A stretch of DNA of 64,000 nt from Microbacterium testaceum (GTDB lineage Bacteria; Actinomycetota; Actinomycetes; Actinomycetales; Microbacteriaceae): assembly GCF_029761935.1 (NCBI RefSeq), contig NZ_CP121699.1, positions 3,286,001-3,350,000 of the forward strand, given 5' to 3'. The notes below the pieces were generated by a model. The model was given only the letters and a program-made list of their open reading frames with translations, had not been told where the DNA came from and did no database searches. Every line of letters starts with the position of its first letter. The stretch's first letter is position 1. Positions 1-9,706 of the stretch are shown piece after piece. A program made the position numbers and the translations under genes.

Positions 1-129
1 CAGGGCGTCTTCTGCGCCCTCGACGCGATGCCCGAAGGTGTCGAGCTGCACCTCGGGCAGCTGCAGCGTCCCGTAGGTGAAGAGGGACTCCGTGCCCGAA
101 CCGTCGCTCACGCGCACCAGGCTACTCAC
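1..129 (-). CDS. Gamma-glutamylcyclotransferase-like (AIG2/GGCT family) protein, 5' part only
   Basis: Only the N-terminal 43 codons lie in the window; the gene runs off the left edge. The minus-strand reading begins at a GTG and contains LFTYGTLQLPEVQL about 16 residues in. The FxYGTL signature forms the substrate cavity of the gamma-glutamylcyclotransferase/AIG2-like fold, whose members form 5-oxoproline from gamma-glutamyl compounds or act on related amides. Nearby in-frame GTG codons at 117 and 111 are alternative starts, and I see no clear ribosome site. It follows the DUF445 gene on the same strand with about 60 bp between them. The family call rests on one motif, so the exact substrate is unknown. 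Confidence 0.6.
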   Translation of the reverse strand, partial: MSSLVRVSDGSGTESLFTYGTLQLPEVQLDTFGHRVEGAEDAL

Positions 130-188
130 GCGGCGGCGGCGAGGGGCGGCGTGACGCGAGCAGTTTCGGCCAGCGAGTGCGCGAACCG

Positions 189-1463
189 TCATGATCCCCA
201 CACCAGGTGGGCGACCGTGAAGATCACCAGGCCTGCGAGAGCACCGACGATCGTGCCGTTCAGACGGATGTACTGCAGGTCGCGCCCGACCATGAGCTCG
301 ATCTTCTCGGTGGTCTCTTCGGCGTCCCAGCGTTCGACGGTGTCGGTGATGATCGACGCGATGTCGTGCCGGTACCGCCCCACGACGAACACCGCCGCAT
401 CGGTGACCCAGCCGTCGACCCGCTTCTGCAAGGCCTCGTCGCGCTGCAGGCGGACGCCGACCTCGGCGAGGGCGGCGGAGGCGCGGCGACGCAGGGCGCT
501 CTCAGGGTCGGCGAGCGAACGCAGGAGGCCGGCCTTGGCGGTGTTCCAGGCGTCGGCCGCCAACTGCCGCACCCGCGGGCTGTCGAAGACCGCGGCCTTC
601 GCCTCTTCGAGACGCACCATCGTCGCCGGGTCGTGCTGGAGGCTGTCGGCCAGTCTCCCGAGATAACCGTCGATCGCACCGCGCGCCTGGTGCCGAGGAT
701 CGGCGCGCACCGCATCGACGAACTGCACCGCTTCGCGGTACACGGTGTCGTCGACGAGCCGTGCGGCCATGCTGGGCACCCAGGCCGGGAGTCGACGCGA
801 GACCAGCCCCTGGAACGTGTCGCGGTTGTTGCCGAGCCAGATCGCGATGTTGTCGAGGGCGAGATCCACGGCGCCGTGGTGAGCGCCCGAGCCGACGACG
901 CGTTCGAGCCATCCGCCGATCGAGGGGCCCCAGTCGGGGGAGAGGAGATGTTCGCGGGCGAGGTCTTCGATGAGACCCTGCACGTCGTCGTCGCTCAGCG
1001 CGGTGAGGACGCTCGACGCGAGCGTCGCGCCCTCGGCGGCCACGCGCTCGGCGTGTGCGGGATCGGTGAGCCAGGCCCCGGCCCGCGCCGAGAGGGGCGT
1101 GGACTCGAGCTTGGTGCGCACGACGTCGCCCTCGAGGAAGTTCGTCTCGACGAACTCGCCCAATTGGCGCCCGATCTCGTCTTTTCGTCGCGGGATGATC
1201 GCCGTGTGCGGGATGGGAAGGCCCAGCGGGTGCCGGAACAGCGCGGTGACCGCGAACCAGTCGGCCAGGGCGCCCACCATGCCGCCCTCGGCCGCCGCGC
1301 GGACGTACTGCAACCACTCGACCTCGCGCTGCAGCGAGAACGACACGGCGAAGACGAGGGCCATCGCGATCAGCGCGCCGAGAGCGACCCCCTTCATCAC
1401 CCGAAGAGCGCGGCGGCGCTCCTGGTCGGCCGGGCTCAGCGCCCGGGTCGGCGTGCGCGCCAT
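189..1463 (-). CDS. DUF445 family membrane protein
   Basis: The predicted protein has 424 residues. A hydrophobic segment near residues 24-44 (GALIAMALVFAVSFSL) is followed by a long soluble domain with EGGMVGALADWFAVTALFRHP, the most conserved part of DUF445 proteins. A second membrane segment closes the C-terminus (GALAGLVIFTVAHLVW). DUF445 proteins are predicted inner-membrane proteins of unknown function, so no reaction is assigned. Its ATG overlaps the TGA of the upstream acyl-CoA dehydrogenase gene by one base, so the two are probably co-transcribed and translationally coupled. A longer upstream reading of the same frame overlaps that dehydrogenase and is rejected. The family assignment is confident. 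Confidence 0.85.
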   Translation of the reverse strand: MARTPTRALSPADQERRRALRVMKGVALGALIAMALVFAVSFSLQREVEWLQYVRAAAEGGMVGALADWFAVTALFRHPLGLPIPHTAIIPRRKDEIGRQLGEFVETNFLEGDVVRTKLESTPLSARAGAWLTDPAHAERVAAEGATLASSVLTALSDDDVQGLIEDLAREHLLSPDWGPSIGGWLERVVGSGAHHGAVDLALDNIAIWLGNNRDTFQGLVSRRLPAWVPSMAARLVDDTVYREAVQFVDAVRADPRHQARGAIDGYLGRLADSLQHDPATMVRLEEAKAAVFDSPRVRQLAADAWNTAKAGLLRSLADPESALRRRASAALAEVGVRLQRDEALQKRVDGWVTDAAVFVVGRYRHDIASIITDTVERWDAEETTEKIELMVGRDLQYIRLNGTIVGALAGLVIFTVAHLVWGS

Positions 1464-2623
1464 CAGTCGGTCACCGGCCCGAGCCAGGCCGTCGCCGCGG
1501 TGGAGTGCGCCGATTCGGAGTCGGAGGGGTGGAACATGCCGGCGAGGACGTCGCGGTACAACCGGCTGAGCTCGTGGCGTGAGAAGTACGCCGAACCGCC
1601 GCCGACGAGGATGGCGTCGTCGACGACCTCTTTCGCCATGGCGACGGCGCGATACTTCACGCCCGACAGCAGGGTGAACCAGCGCGCGCCGTGGTCGACG
1701 AGGGTGTCGACGTCGGAGGCGAGCGAGGCCAACTGCGGCGGGAGCGCGTCGTACGCGAGCGCCATATCGGCGACGCGCCACCGGATGTCGGGGTCGTTCG
1801 CATAGGTGGTCCCGGTCTTCTTGGATCGGCGCGAGGTCGCCGCCTCGACCGCGAGCTCGATGGCCCGCCGCGCAATGCCCGTGTAGACGGACGCCAGCAG
1901 GATCTCGAAGACGGCGAAGATGCCGAACACGAGGGGATCGGGCTGGGGCCCCGGGACGACGCGGCGGATGACCCGGTCGGCCGGAGCGTGTGCACCGCGA
2001 AGCTCGGTCGTGCGGCTCTGCGTGCCGCGCATGCCGAGGGTGTCCCAGTCGTCGCGGGCGACGACGTCGTCGCTGCGGTCGAGGAACGCGAACACCATGC
2101 GGGGGCCCTCGGGCGAGGTCTCATCGAGCCCGTGCACACCGAGGTGGTCCCAGACGGGGGACAGCGAGGTGAAGATCTTCGTCCCCGTGAACGTGTAGCC
2201 GCCCCGCCCGTCAGGGCGAGCCTCGGTGTCGCTGCCGAACAGGACCAGGTCGTTGCCCGCCTCGCTGATACCGAAGGCGAACACCTCGCCCGCGGCCGCG
2301 CCGCGCTGGACGAAGGCGAGATCGTCGAGCCCACGATCGCTCAGCACCTTCGCGACGCCGGTCCACACGAGGTGCATGTTCACCGCCAGGGCCGTGGCGG
2401 GCGCCGCCCCGGCGAGGCGCTGCTGCAGGAGCGACGCCTCGGCGAGACTCAGCCCCGTGCCGCCGAGTTCGCTGGGCACCAGGATGCCGAGATACCCGGC
2501 CTTCCGCAGCTCGTCGAGGTCGTCATGAGGGAACGTGTTCTCGCGGTCGTGCACCACGGCGCGCTCACGGATGCGCGCGAGCAGGTCGTCGGGCAGGTAC
2601 CGAGCCGGATCGAACGAGGTCAT
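1463..2623 (-). CDS. Acyl-CoA dehydrogenase family flavoprotein
   Basis: This 386-residue protein has the acyl-CoA dehydrogenase layout. An N-terminal helical domain contains LRKAGYLGILVPSELGG, the middle beta domain has FTGTKIFTSLSP and DTLGMRGTQS, and the C-terminal helical bundle ends in SAYFSRHELSRLYRDVLAG. Members use FAD to oxidise acyl-CoA thioesters; some relatives (DszC/HpaH type) are flavin monooxygenases. I see no diagnostic catalytic base, so the substrate is open. I chose the ATG at 2623 over an upstream codon at 2653 because a promoter-like CAGAAT lies 7 bases before it, giving a leaderless start. The gene heads a pair with the DUF445 gene. Confidence 0.82.
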   Translation of the reverse strand: MTSFDPARYLPDDLLARIRERAVVHDRENTFPHDDLDELRKAGYLGILVPSELGGTGLSLAEASLLQQRLAGAAPATALAVNMHLVWTGVAKVLSDRGLDDLAFVQRGAAAGEVFAFGISEAGNDLVLFGSDTEARPDGRGGYTFTGTKIFTSLSPVWDHLGVHGLDETSPEGPRMVFAFLDRSDDVVARDDWDTLGMRGTQSRTTELRGAHAPADRVIRRVVPGPQPDPLVFGIFAVFEILLASVYTGIARRAIELAVEAATSRRSKKTGTTYANDPDIRWRVADMALAYDALPPQLASLASDVDTLVDHGARWFTLLSGVKYRAVAMAKEVVDDAILVGGGSAYFSRHELSRLYRDVLAGMFHPSDSESAHSTAATAWLGPVTD

Positions 2624-2630
2624 GGCATCC

Positions 2631-2653
2631 ATTCTGCTCGGCCCCACCGACAT
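2631..2653 (-). promoter_or_regulatory. Short-spaced promoter, copy 1 (acyl-CoA dehydrogenase)
   Basis: Read on the minus strand the site is ATGTCGGTG, 8 bases, CAGAAT, then 7 bases (GGATGCC) and the ATG at 2623. The 9-mer is one base from the TTGTCRGTG half of the mycobacterial RecA-NDp/PafBC promoter, and CAGAAT is one base from TANNNT. It is one of ten such sites in the window. Function is inferred from this layout. Confidence 0.55.
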
Positions 2654-2696
2654 CGCGGGCGGGGTGGCATCGCGCCGCGAAACGCGTATGCGCGGG

Positions 2697-3449
2697 TCAG
2701 CGCAGGGCGTCGAGGACGGCGGCCACCGCGGCCTCCGGCCGGTCGCGATGCGGAGAGTGACCGGCGCCGTCGACGACGCTCATCGTCACGACGGGGTTGC
2801 GGAGGACCTCGGCCGCGAGCTCGCCCGTGAAGATCGAGTGCACGGCGGGATCGGCTCCGACCACGTGCGTCGGCACCGACAGCGCGGCCGCCGCCGCGCG
2901 CACGTCCCACGCGGCGTTCTGCAGGCTCGTCTGCTCGACGGCCCACCGGCTCGCGCGCGTCGTCGCTCGTGCCTTCAACTCGACGTCGATCGGGTGCCAG
3001 TCGGGATGCGCGGCCCGGACGGCGGCGACGCTCGGGTCGTCGAACGACTGCTCCTGGCTCGCGCGGACGATCGCGCGGTCCTCCTCCGACAAGAGGATGG
3101 CCGGGTCGACGAGCACGAGGCGACGGGTCCACCCCGGGCTCTCGGCCGCAGCGAGGGTCGATGCGGCGCCGCCGAGGGAGTGCCCGACGACCGCATCCCA
3201 CGCCCCTCCGTGCGAAGGCGTCGTCCCGCGCAGATCAGCCGCGTACGCCGACAGGCGGTAGTCGAGGGTGCGCGGTGCGTCCCCGTGCCCGCGGAGGTCG
3301 ACGGCGACGGCGCGCCACCCCGCTTCGGCCAGCGCGACGCCGTACCGCCACATGAGGGCTCCGTCGGAGCCGAGTCCGTGGGCGAGCAGGGCCTGCGGTC
3401 CGTTCGGGTCGCCCCAGGCGAGCTGCGGGAGGGTCACGGGAGAGGACAT
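2697..3449 (-). CDS. Alpha/beta-fold hydrolase
   Basis: The protein has 250 residues and typical alpha/beta hydrolase landmarks: the oxyanion region LLAHGLGSDG, the nucleophile elbow VVGHSLGG, a late acidic residue in VVGADPAVHS and the catalytic histidine in DGAGHSPHRD. The triad Ser-Asp-His is therefore complete. Members hydrolyse esters, amides or related bonds, and the substrate cannot be read from sequence. The preferred start is the ATG at 3449, placed 7 bases after a CAAGAT hexamer (leaderless); an in-frame ATG three codons upstream would overlap that hexamer. It is divergent from the small gene at 3522, with a 72-bp shared control region. Confidence 0.8.
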   Translation of the reverse strand: MSSPVTLPQLAWGDPNGPQALLAHGLGSDGALMWRYGVALAEAGWRAVAVDLRGHGDAPRTLDYRLSAYAADLRGTTPSHGGAWDAVVGHSLGGAASTLAAAESPGWTRRLVLVDPAILLSEEDRAIVRASQEQSFDDPSVAAVRAAHPDWHPIDVELKARATTRASRWAVEQTSLQNAAWDVRAAAAALSVPTHVVGADPAVHSIFTGELAAEVLRNPVVTMSVVDGAGHSPHRDRPEAAVAAVLDALR

Positions 3450-3521
3450 GGCATCCATCTTGCTCCGTCCGCGCGCAACGCCGCCGACCCGTCGTCACAG
3501 AACGCCCCCAGAATGGATGCC

Positions 3522-3926
3522 ATGATCTCAACCGAGATGGCCCAGGCCCTGCGCGAGGCCGGATTGGTGTGGCATCCGCGATCCGGTGACCGCTTCCAGC
3601 TCGACGAACCGGAGTTCGAGGCCGATGTCTTCACCGTGAGCGACATGACGGTGGAGCCGCGCGACTACCCCACGGGTCGGATCCTCGCCTTCAACGGCAC
3701 GACGGAGTGGGCGCTCGACTCGGTCGCGACCGAGGATGCGCTGTGGCTGCCGTCGGAGTCGCAGCTGCGCGAGATGCTGCGCTCGACCTTCCGCTCCCTG
3801 CGCCGACTGTCCGACACCTACGAGGTCGAGATCTCGATCGGCGGGTCGACGCTGGTGTTCGACCACCCGGCCCCGGCGGATGCGTACGCACTCGCCGTGC
3901 TCGAGCTGCTGCGACGCACGCACTGA
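3522..3926 (+). CDS. Conserved hypothetical protein, about 134 residues
   Basis: I do not recognise a characterised family. The protein is small, acidic and without membrane segments or signal peptide. It opens with an amphipathic stretch (EMAQALREAGLVWHP) and has two blocks rich in aromatic and acidic residues (DVFTVSDMTVEPRDYPTG and FNGTTEWALDSVATEDALW) followed by a C-terminal helix (ADAYALAVLELLRR). The blocks look conserved rather than random, and codon use fits its neighbours. The start is the ATG preceded by CAGAAT plus 7 bases (GGATGCC), the same spacer that precedes the dehydrogenase start at 2623. It is cytoplasmic by inference; no function is proposed. Confidence 0.75.
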   Translation: MISTEMAQALREAGLVWHPRSGDRFQLDEPEFEADVFTVSDMTVEPRDYPTGRILAFNGTTEWALDSVATEDALWLPSESQLREMLRSTFRSLRRLSDTYEVEISIGGSTLVFDHPAPADAYALAVLELLRRTH

Positions 3927-3977
3927 CCCGCCCGTCGGGGCGTTCCGACACGGGATCCCGCGCACCCCGGCATCCAC

Positions 3978-5183
3978 TCAGGTGATGGTGTGCACCGGCT
4001 CGGTGTCGGGGATGGGGCTCGCGTCGCGGTGGCGGAGATCGGGGAATCCCCGGACGAAGACCGCGGCGACGACGAATCCCAGCGCCGCGAATCCGGCTGC
4101 GGCGACGTATGCGCCGGTCGGGCCGACCCCGTCGACGAGGAAGCCCGCCACGGCCGAGCCCGCGGCCGCGCCGATGAGCTGACCCGTGCCGATCCAGCCG
4201 TAGGCCTCGGCCGTCTCGCTGAAGCGGACGCTCGCCGAGGTCATGGCGAACATCACGGCCAGCGCCGGTGCGATGCCGGCACCGGCGACGAGGAGGGTCG
4301 CACCGATCCACCACGCGTTGAGCGAGAAGACGGTGAGAGAGAGCCCGAGGGCGACGATCGCGAAACGTCGGGCCATCGCCCAAGGGCCGATGGGGATGTG
4401 GCCGAACGAGAGGCCACCGGCGAGACTGCCGACGGCGAAGACGGCGAGGATGAGACCCGCCTCGAGCCCGCCGTGGTCGAAGGTCGCGACGACGCCCGCT
4501 TCGACGGCCGAGCACGCGCCGATCAGGAGGAACCCGGTGGCGGTGGCGAGGATGACCGGCGGTTTCGCCAGGACGCGACCGAGCCCGCGGCGGCTGCGCG
4601 GGATGCGCACGCGACCGACCTCGGGGCTGAGGATGAACCACGCGCCCCCGCCGAGGAGGATGACCACGACGAGGAGCAGACCCGGGACGGTGCCGACCTG
4701 CGTCGCCACGAGGGTGATGAGCACCGGTGCGAGGACCCAGATGATCTCTTGCAGCGAGGCGTCGAGCGAGTACAGCGGGGTGAGCCGCTTCGAGTTGACC
4801 ATCTTGGGGTAGATGGTGCGGACCGCCGACTGCACGGGCGGGGTGGAGAGGCCGGCGATGAGACCGAGCACCATGTAGAGGGGGAGCGGCATCTCGATGA
4901 GGGCGAGGGTCGCGATCGCCGCCGCGCACACGAGGAGCGTGACGGTGAGTACGCGGCGCATGCCCCAGATGCCCATCCAGCGGCTGGTGACGGGGCCGGC
5001 GACGGCCTGGCCGATGCTTGTGGCGGCCAGGACGAGGCCGGCGGCGCCGTACGAACCGGTGACGTGCTCGATGTGCAGGAGCACGGCGAGGCTGGTCATG
5101 CCGTTGGGGAACCGCGCCGTCAACTGCGCGGCGATAATGCGCCCCACGCCTGGGGTTCGGAGGAGTTCGCGGTAGCCGGCCAC
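3978..5183 (-). CDS. MFS transporter (probable drug/solute exporter)
   Basis: The 401-residue protein has about twelve hydrophobic segments and begins with a short cytoplasmic stretch ([20 protein letters not shown]). A loop between helices 2 and 3 reads [18 protein letters not shown], resembling the MFS motif A region. No binding protein or ATPase is adjacent, so secondary transport is expected. Substrate is unknown. The start is a GTG exactly 6 bases after a TAGCGT hexamer, implying a leaderless mRNA. It diverges from nrdHIEF, and each direction has its own copy of the short-spaced promoter. Confidence 0.82.
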   Translation of the reverse strand: MAGYRELLRTPGVGRIIAAQLTARFPNGMTSLAVLLHIEHVTGSYGAAGLVLAATSIGQAVAGPVTSRWMGIWGMRRVLTVTLLVCAAAIATLALIEMPLPLYMVLGLIAGLSTPPVQSAVRTIYPKMVNSKRLTPLYSLDASLQEIIWVLAPVLITLVATQVGTVPGLLLVVVILLGGGAWFILSPEVGRVRIPRSRRGLGRVLAKPPVILATATGFLLIGACSAVEAGVVATFDHGGLEAGLILAVFAVGSLAGGLSFGHIPIGPWAMARRFAIVALGLSLTVFSLNAWWIGATLLVAGAGIAPALAVMFAMTSASVRFSETAEAYGWIGTGQLIGAAAGSAVAGFLVDGVGPTGAYVAAAGFAALGFVVAAVFVRGFPDLRHRDASPIPDTEPVHTIT

Positions 5184-5189
5184 CGGATA

Positions 5190-5212
5190 ACGCTACAGCC
5201 GACCTCCGACAT
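5190..5212 (-). promoter_or_regulatory. Short-spaced promoter, copy 2 (MFS transporter)
   Basis: On the minus strand: ATGTCGGAG, 8 bases, TAGCGT, 6 bases, GTG. The hexamer matches TANNNT exactly. The start codon follows so closely that the transcript should be leaderless. Confidence 0.6.
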
Positions 5213-5287
5213 GCGCCGAGGCCCCGTCCGGTCGCCGCGTCGCGACACGCCGCGACACGCCCACGGACGTTTTCGCCCGCCTGTGCA

Positions 5288-5310
5288 ATGTCGGAACCCC
5301 CGTCTAGCGT
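5288..5310 (+). promoter_or_regulatory. Short-spaced promoter, copy 3 (toward nrdHIEF)
   Basis: On the plus strand: ATGTCGGAA, 8 bases, TAGCGT. Seven bases later is a GTG that opens a 16-codon frame ending at 5368. Transcription from here would give nrdH a leader of about 250 bases. It is oriented away from copy 2, so the two form a divergent pair. Confidence 0.5.
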
Positions 5311-5316
5311 CCGACC

Positions 5317-5413
5317 TGTGGACAGACATCGAGCGGAGCCGCGAGAACCGCGGAATCGCGCCTGTTAAGAACACCCGGGAAGGGGGTCGATCTGTGGATG
5401 AAATCGTGGACAA
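5317..5413. promoter_or_regulatory. Three DnaA-box-like nonamers upstream of nrdH
   Basis: TGTGGACAG at 5317, TGTGGATGA at 5393 and CGTGGACAA at 5405 resemble the DnaA box TGTGGATAA with two, one and two mismatches. DnaA binding upstream of ribonucleotide reductase genes is established for E. coli nrdAB. Here it is only suggested by sequence, and in a GC-rich genome such matches need a background test. Confidence 0.25.
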
Positions 5414-5460
5414 CCTGTGTTGTACATGGGGAGAGACGGTGGAAAATCACACTGATGTAA

Positions 5461-5508
5461 CTACTACCCCTTGTGGTTCCTTCCGATGTCCGTCCCCATA
5501 TGTAGTAT
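5461..5508 (+). promoter_or_regulatory. Putative NrdR box pair overlapping the nrdH promoter
   Basis: Two 16-bp sites, 5461-5476 and 5493-5508, match the NrdR consensus ACACWATATATWGTGT at about 9 and 11 positions. They start 32 bp apart, the three-turn spacing typical of NrdR box pairs. The second box covers TAGTAT (5503-5508), a good -10 hexamer for nrdH. NrdR is the ATP/dATP-sensing repressor of reductase genes, so nucleotide-level repression is expected. Confidence 0.5.
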
Positions 5509-5569
5509 TGAGGTCCCGGCTGGCCCTGCCCGCCCGGACACAGTTTTTCCAGGGGAGAGAGAGAACGAC

Positions 5570-5803
5570 ATGGCGATCACGGTCTACACCAAGCCGTCCT
5601 GCGTCCAGTGCACCGCGACCTACCGCGCACTCGACTCGAAGGGCATCGAGTACAACGTGCTCGACCTGTCCGAAGACCCGACGGCGCTCGAGCAGGTCAA
5701 GTCGCTCGGGTACCTTCAGGCACCCGTCGTCGTCACCGACGAGGACCACTGGTCGGGCTTCCGCCCCGACAAGATCGACGAGCTCGCTTCGCGCCTCGCC
5801 TGA
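5570..5803 (+). CDS. nrdH: Glutaredoxin-like protein NrdH
   Basis: This 77-residue protein is full length for NrdH. The redox motif CVQC is at residues 11-14, and the C-terminal half has [19 protein letters not shown], including the WSGFRPD stretch that identifies NrdH rather than ordinary glutaredoxins. NrdH is the electron donor for class Ib ribonucleotide reductase and is itself reduced by thioredoxin reductase in the cytoplasm. The start ATG follows a purine-rich ribosome site (GGGGAGAGAGAG). It is the first gene of nrdHIEF, 28 bp before nrdI, and lies behind the NrdR-like boxes and TAGTAT promoter hexamer. Confidence 0.95.
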   Translation: MAITVYTKPSCVQCTATYRALDSKGIEYNVLDLSEDPTALEQVKSLGYLQAPVVVTDEDHWSGFRPDKIDELASRLA

Positions 5804-5831
5804 TCCGGCGACAGGCTCTCAGACCACCGTC

Positions 5832-6272
5832 ATGAGCACTGTCCTGTCGGCGACCGAGGCTCCGCTGCTGGTCTACTTCTCGAGCGTGTCGGGCAACACC
5901 GCGCGTTTCATCGAGAAGCTCGGCAAGCGGGCCGTGCGCATTCCGCTGCGGCCGACCGATCCGCCCCTCCACGTCGACGAACCCTTCGTGCTGGTCACCC
6001 CCACTTACGGTGGGGGTGCCGGCCGGGGCGTCGAGAAGGGCGCGGTCCCCAAGCAGGTCATCCGGTTCCTCAACGAGGAGCGGAACCGACGCAACATCCG
6101 CGGGGTCATCTCCGCGGGGAACACGAACTTCGGCGATGCCTTCTGCCTCGCCGGCGACATCATCAGCCGCAAGTGCGCCGTGCCGCACCTGTACCGGCTG
6201 GAAGTATTCGGCACGCCCGACGACGTCGAGCGGGTCACCGAGGGATTGGAACGATGGTGGAAGTTGAGCTGA
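5832..6272 (+). CDS. nrdI: Class Ib ribonucleotide reductase flavodoxin NrdI
   Basis: The 146-residue product matches NrdI. It has the flavodoxin FMN-phosphate loop near the N-terminus ([16 protein letters not shown]), a second flavin loop ([12 protein letters not shown]) and the later [14 protein letters not shown] segment typical of NrdI. NrdI is a flavoprotein that supplies oxidant to assemble the Mn(III)2-tyrosyl radical cofactor of NrdF. The gene sits between nrdH and nrdE and overlaps the nrdE start by 19 bp, which suggests translational coupling. Family assignment is secure. Confidence 0.94.
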   Translation: MSTVLSATEAPLLVYFSSVSGNTARFIEKLGKRAVRIPLRPTDPPLHVDEPFVLVTPTYGGGAGRGVEKGAVPKQVIRFLNEERNRRNIRGVISAGNTNFGDAFCLAGDIISRKCAVPHLYRLEVFGTPDDVERVTEGLERWWKLS

Positions 6273-8410
6273 CCGACGTGGACTTCAAGACCGAGGCGCG
6301 ATTCGAGGGAATGGATTACCACGCCCTCAACGCGATGCTGAACCTGTACGACGCCGACGGCAAGATCCAGTTCGACGCCGACAAGCGGGCGGCGCGGGAG
6401 TACTTCCTGCAGCACGTCAACCAGAACACGGTGTTCTTCCACTCGCTCAAGGAGCGCCTCGACTACCTCGTCGAGAAGGAGTACTACGAGCCCACCGTGC
6501 TCGAGAAGTACTCGATGGACTTCATCCAGGAGCTCAACGACCGCGCCTACGGCGCGAAGTTCCGCTTCGAGACCTTCCTCGGCGCCTTCAAGTACTACAC
6601 GAGCTACACGCTCAAGACCTTCGACGGAAAGCGCTACCTCGAGCGCTTCGAGGACCGCGTCGTCATGACCGCCCTCGCCCTCGCCGACGGCGACCCCCGT
6701 CTGGCCGTCCAGCTCGTCGACGAGATCATCTCGGGCCGCTTCCAGCCGGCCACGCCCACGTTCCTCAACGCGGGCAAGGCGCAGCGCGGCGAGCTCGTGT
6801 CGTGCTTCCTCCTGCGCATCGAAGACAACATGGAGTCGATCGCCCGCGGCATCAACTCCGCGCTGCAGCTTTCCAAGCGCGGCGGCGGCGTGGCCCTGCT
6901 GCTGTCGAACATCCGCGAAGCGGGTGCGCCGATCAAGCAGATTGAGAACCAGTCGTCGGGCATCATCCCCGTCATGAAGCTCCTCGAAGACAGCTTCAGC
7001 TACGCCAACCAGCTCGGAGCGCGTCAGGGCGCCGGCGCGGTGTACCTCAACGCCCACCACCCCGATATCCTCCGCTTCCTCGACACCAAGCGCGAGAACG
7101 CCGACGAGAAGATCCGCATCAAGACGCTGTCGCTGGGTGTCGTCATCCCCGACGTCACCTTCGAGCTCGCGAAGAACGGCGAGGACATGTACCTCTTCTC
7201 GCCGTACGACGTCGAGAAGGTCTACGGCAAGCCGTTCGGCGACATCTCGGTCACCGAGAAGTACCGCGAGATGGTCGACGACCCGCGCATCAAGAAGACG
7301 AAGATCAACGCGCGCGAGTTCTTCCAGACCCTCGCCGAGATCCAGTTCGAGTCGGGCTACCCGTACATCATGTTCGAGGACACGGTGAACAAGGCCAACC
7401 CGATCGCCGGTCGCATCAACATGTCAAACCTGTGCTCCGAAATCCTGCAGGTCAACACGCCGACCACGTACAACGAGGACCTCTCGTACGACACCATCGG
7501 CAAGGACATCTCCTGCAACCTCGGTTCGATGAACATCGCCCTTGCGATGGACGGTGGCGACCTCGGCCTCACGGTCGAGACCGCGATCCGGGCCCTCACC
7601 GCCGTCAGCGTGCAGAGCCACATCGCCTCTGTGCGCTCGATCGAAGACGGCAACGACCGCTCGCACGCCATCGGTCTCGGTCAGATGAACCTGCACGGTT
7701 ACCTCGCTCGTGAGCACGTCTACTACGGCTCCGAAGAGGGCATCGACTTCACGAACATCTACTTCTACACGGTGCTGTTCCACGCGCTGCGTGCCTCGAA
7801 CCGCCTCGCGATCGAGCGCGGCACGGCCTTCGACGGCTTCGAGAACTCCACCTACGCGTCGGGCGAGTTCTTCGACAAGTACACCGACCAGGTGTGGGAG
7901 CCGCAGACGGCCAAGGCGAAGGAGCTCTTCGCCGGGGTTCAGATCCCCACGCAGGACGACTGGCGTGAGCTGAAGGCTTCGATCCAGGCGCACGGTATCT
8001 ACAACCAGAACCTGCAGGCCGTACCCCCGACCGGCTCGATCTCGTACATCAACAACTCGACGAGCTCGATCCACCCGATCGCCTCGAAGATCGAGATCCG
8101 CAAGGAAGGCAAGCTCGGTCGCGTCTACTACCCGGCTCCGTTCATGACGAACGAGAACCTGGAGTACTACCAGGACGCGTACGAGATCGGCTACGAGAAG
8201 GTCATCGACACGTACGCCGCCGCGACGCAGCACGTCGACCAGGGCCTGTCGCTGACGCTGTTCTTCAAGGACACCGTCACCACCCGCGACATCAACAAGG
8301 CGCAGATCTACGCGTGGCGCAAGGGCATCAAGACCATCTACTACATCCGTCTGCGTCAGCTGGCGCTCGAGGGCACCGACATGACCGAGTGCGTCTCGTG
8401 CATGCTCTGA
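6254..8410 (+). CDS. nrdE: Class Ib ribonucleoside-diphosphate reductase, catalytic subunit alpha (NrdE)
   Basis: NrdE (718 residues) reduces ribonucleoside diphosphates to deoxyribonucleotides. Visible landmarks are the active-site cysteine block [18 protein letters not shown], the radical-site loop MSNLCSEIL, the glycine-rich [18 protein letters not shown] and the C-terminal redox pair in TECVSCML, which NrdH re-reduces. The length fits class Ib enzymes, which lack the N-terminal ATP cone of class Ia. The start is the ATG at 6254 inside the end of nrdI; longer readings upstream overlap nrdI and are not credible. It works as a complex with NrdF, encoded 38 bp downstream. Confidence 0.97.
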   Translation: MVEVELTDVDFKTEARFEGMDYHALNAMLNLYDADGKIQFDADKRAAREYFLQHVNQNTVFFHSLKERLDYLVEKEYYEPTVLEKYSMDFIQELNDRAYGAKFRFETFLGAFKYYTSYTLKTFDGKRYLERFEDRVVMTALALADGDPRLAVQLVDEIISGRFQPATPTFLNAGKAQRGELVSCFLLRIEDNMESIARGINSALQLSKRGGGVALLLSNIREAGAPIKQIENQSSGIIPVMKLLEDSFSYANQLGARQGAGAVYLNAHHPDILRFLDTKRENADEKIRIKTLSLGVVIPDVTFELAKNGEDMYLFSPYDVEKVYGKPFGDISVTEKYREMVDDPRIKKTKINAREFFQTLAEIQFESGYPYIMFEDTVNKANPIAGRINMSNLCSEILQVNTPTTYNEDLSYDTIGKDISCNLGSMNIALAMDGGDLGLTVETAIRALTAVSVQSHIASVRSIEDGNDRSHAIGLGQMNLHGYLAREHVYYGSEEGIDFTNIYFYTVLFHALRASNRLAIERGTAFDGFENSTYASGEFFDKYTDQVWEPQTAKAKELFAGVQIPTQDDWRELKASIQAHGIYNQNLQAVPPTGSISYINNSTSSIHPIASKIEIRKEGKLGRVYYPAPFMTNENLEYYQDAYEIGYEKVIDTYAAATQHVDQGLSLTLFFKDTVTTRDINKAQIYAWRKGIKTIYYIRLRQLALEGTDMTECVSCML

Positions 8411-8418
8411 CCCGCTGA

Positions 8419-9423
<1,005 letters not shown>

Positions 9424-9435
9424 GTTCCGACGCCC

Positions 9436-9479
9436 ACGACGAAGCCCGCCCCGCATCGCGCGAGGGCGGGCTCCGTCGT
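9436..9479 (+). terminator. Hairpin terminator after nrdF
   Basis: AGCCCGCCC (9443-9451) pairs with GGGCGGGCT (9464-9472), and flanking ACGACG and CGTCGT extend the stem with a small internal mismatch. The U-tract is weak, as is common in high-GC actinobacteria. It separates nrdF from the small gene at 9533. Confidence 0.7.
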
Positions 9480-9532
9480 TCCCTCCGCCGTCACCGGCAC
9501 TTTCCCCGGCCGACGCTCGTACCCTGGACACC

Positions 9533-9697
9533 ATGGCCCACGACGAGCACGACGATCAGGAACAGCGAGCCCTCCGCTCGATCGAGGCCATCAACGCGGG
9601 CGCTGACATCGGCGACGAGGCGTTCCGGCTCGCGAACGAGTTCACCGACCGCCACACGTCGCGGTTCGCGGCGTGGCTGAAGAGGCGCCGCAGCTAG
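9533..9697 (+). CDS. Small conserved-type protein, 54 residues
   Basis: A 54-residue protein, charged at both ends: an acidic start (MAHDEHDDQEQRALRSIEA), a helical middle and a basic tail (RFAAWLKRRRS). No domain is recognised. Support comes from the start context, a TACCCT hexamer at 9520-9525 followed by 7 bases and then ATG, the leaderless layout used by many genes here. It is isolated between the nrdF terminator and the convergent nucleoside hydrolase gene, ending 9 bp before that gene's stop. Function is unknown; the charge pattern would suit a small nucleic-acid or protein partner, but this is speculation. Confidence 0.6.
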   Translation: MAHDEHDDQEQRALRSIEAINAGADIGDEAFRLANEFTDRHTSRFAAWLKRRRS

Positions 9698-9706
9698 AGC
9701 GAAGCC

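Noticed and set aside
189..1781. 530-codon extended form of the DUF445 gene
   Set aside because: The added N-terminus overlaps the acyl-CoA dehydrogenase gene and is Arg-rich shadow; the ATG at 1463 overlaps that gene's stop and starts the conserved protein.
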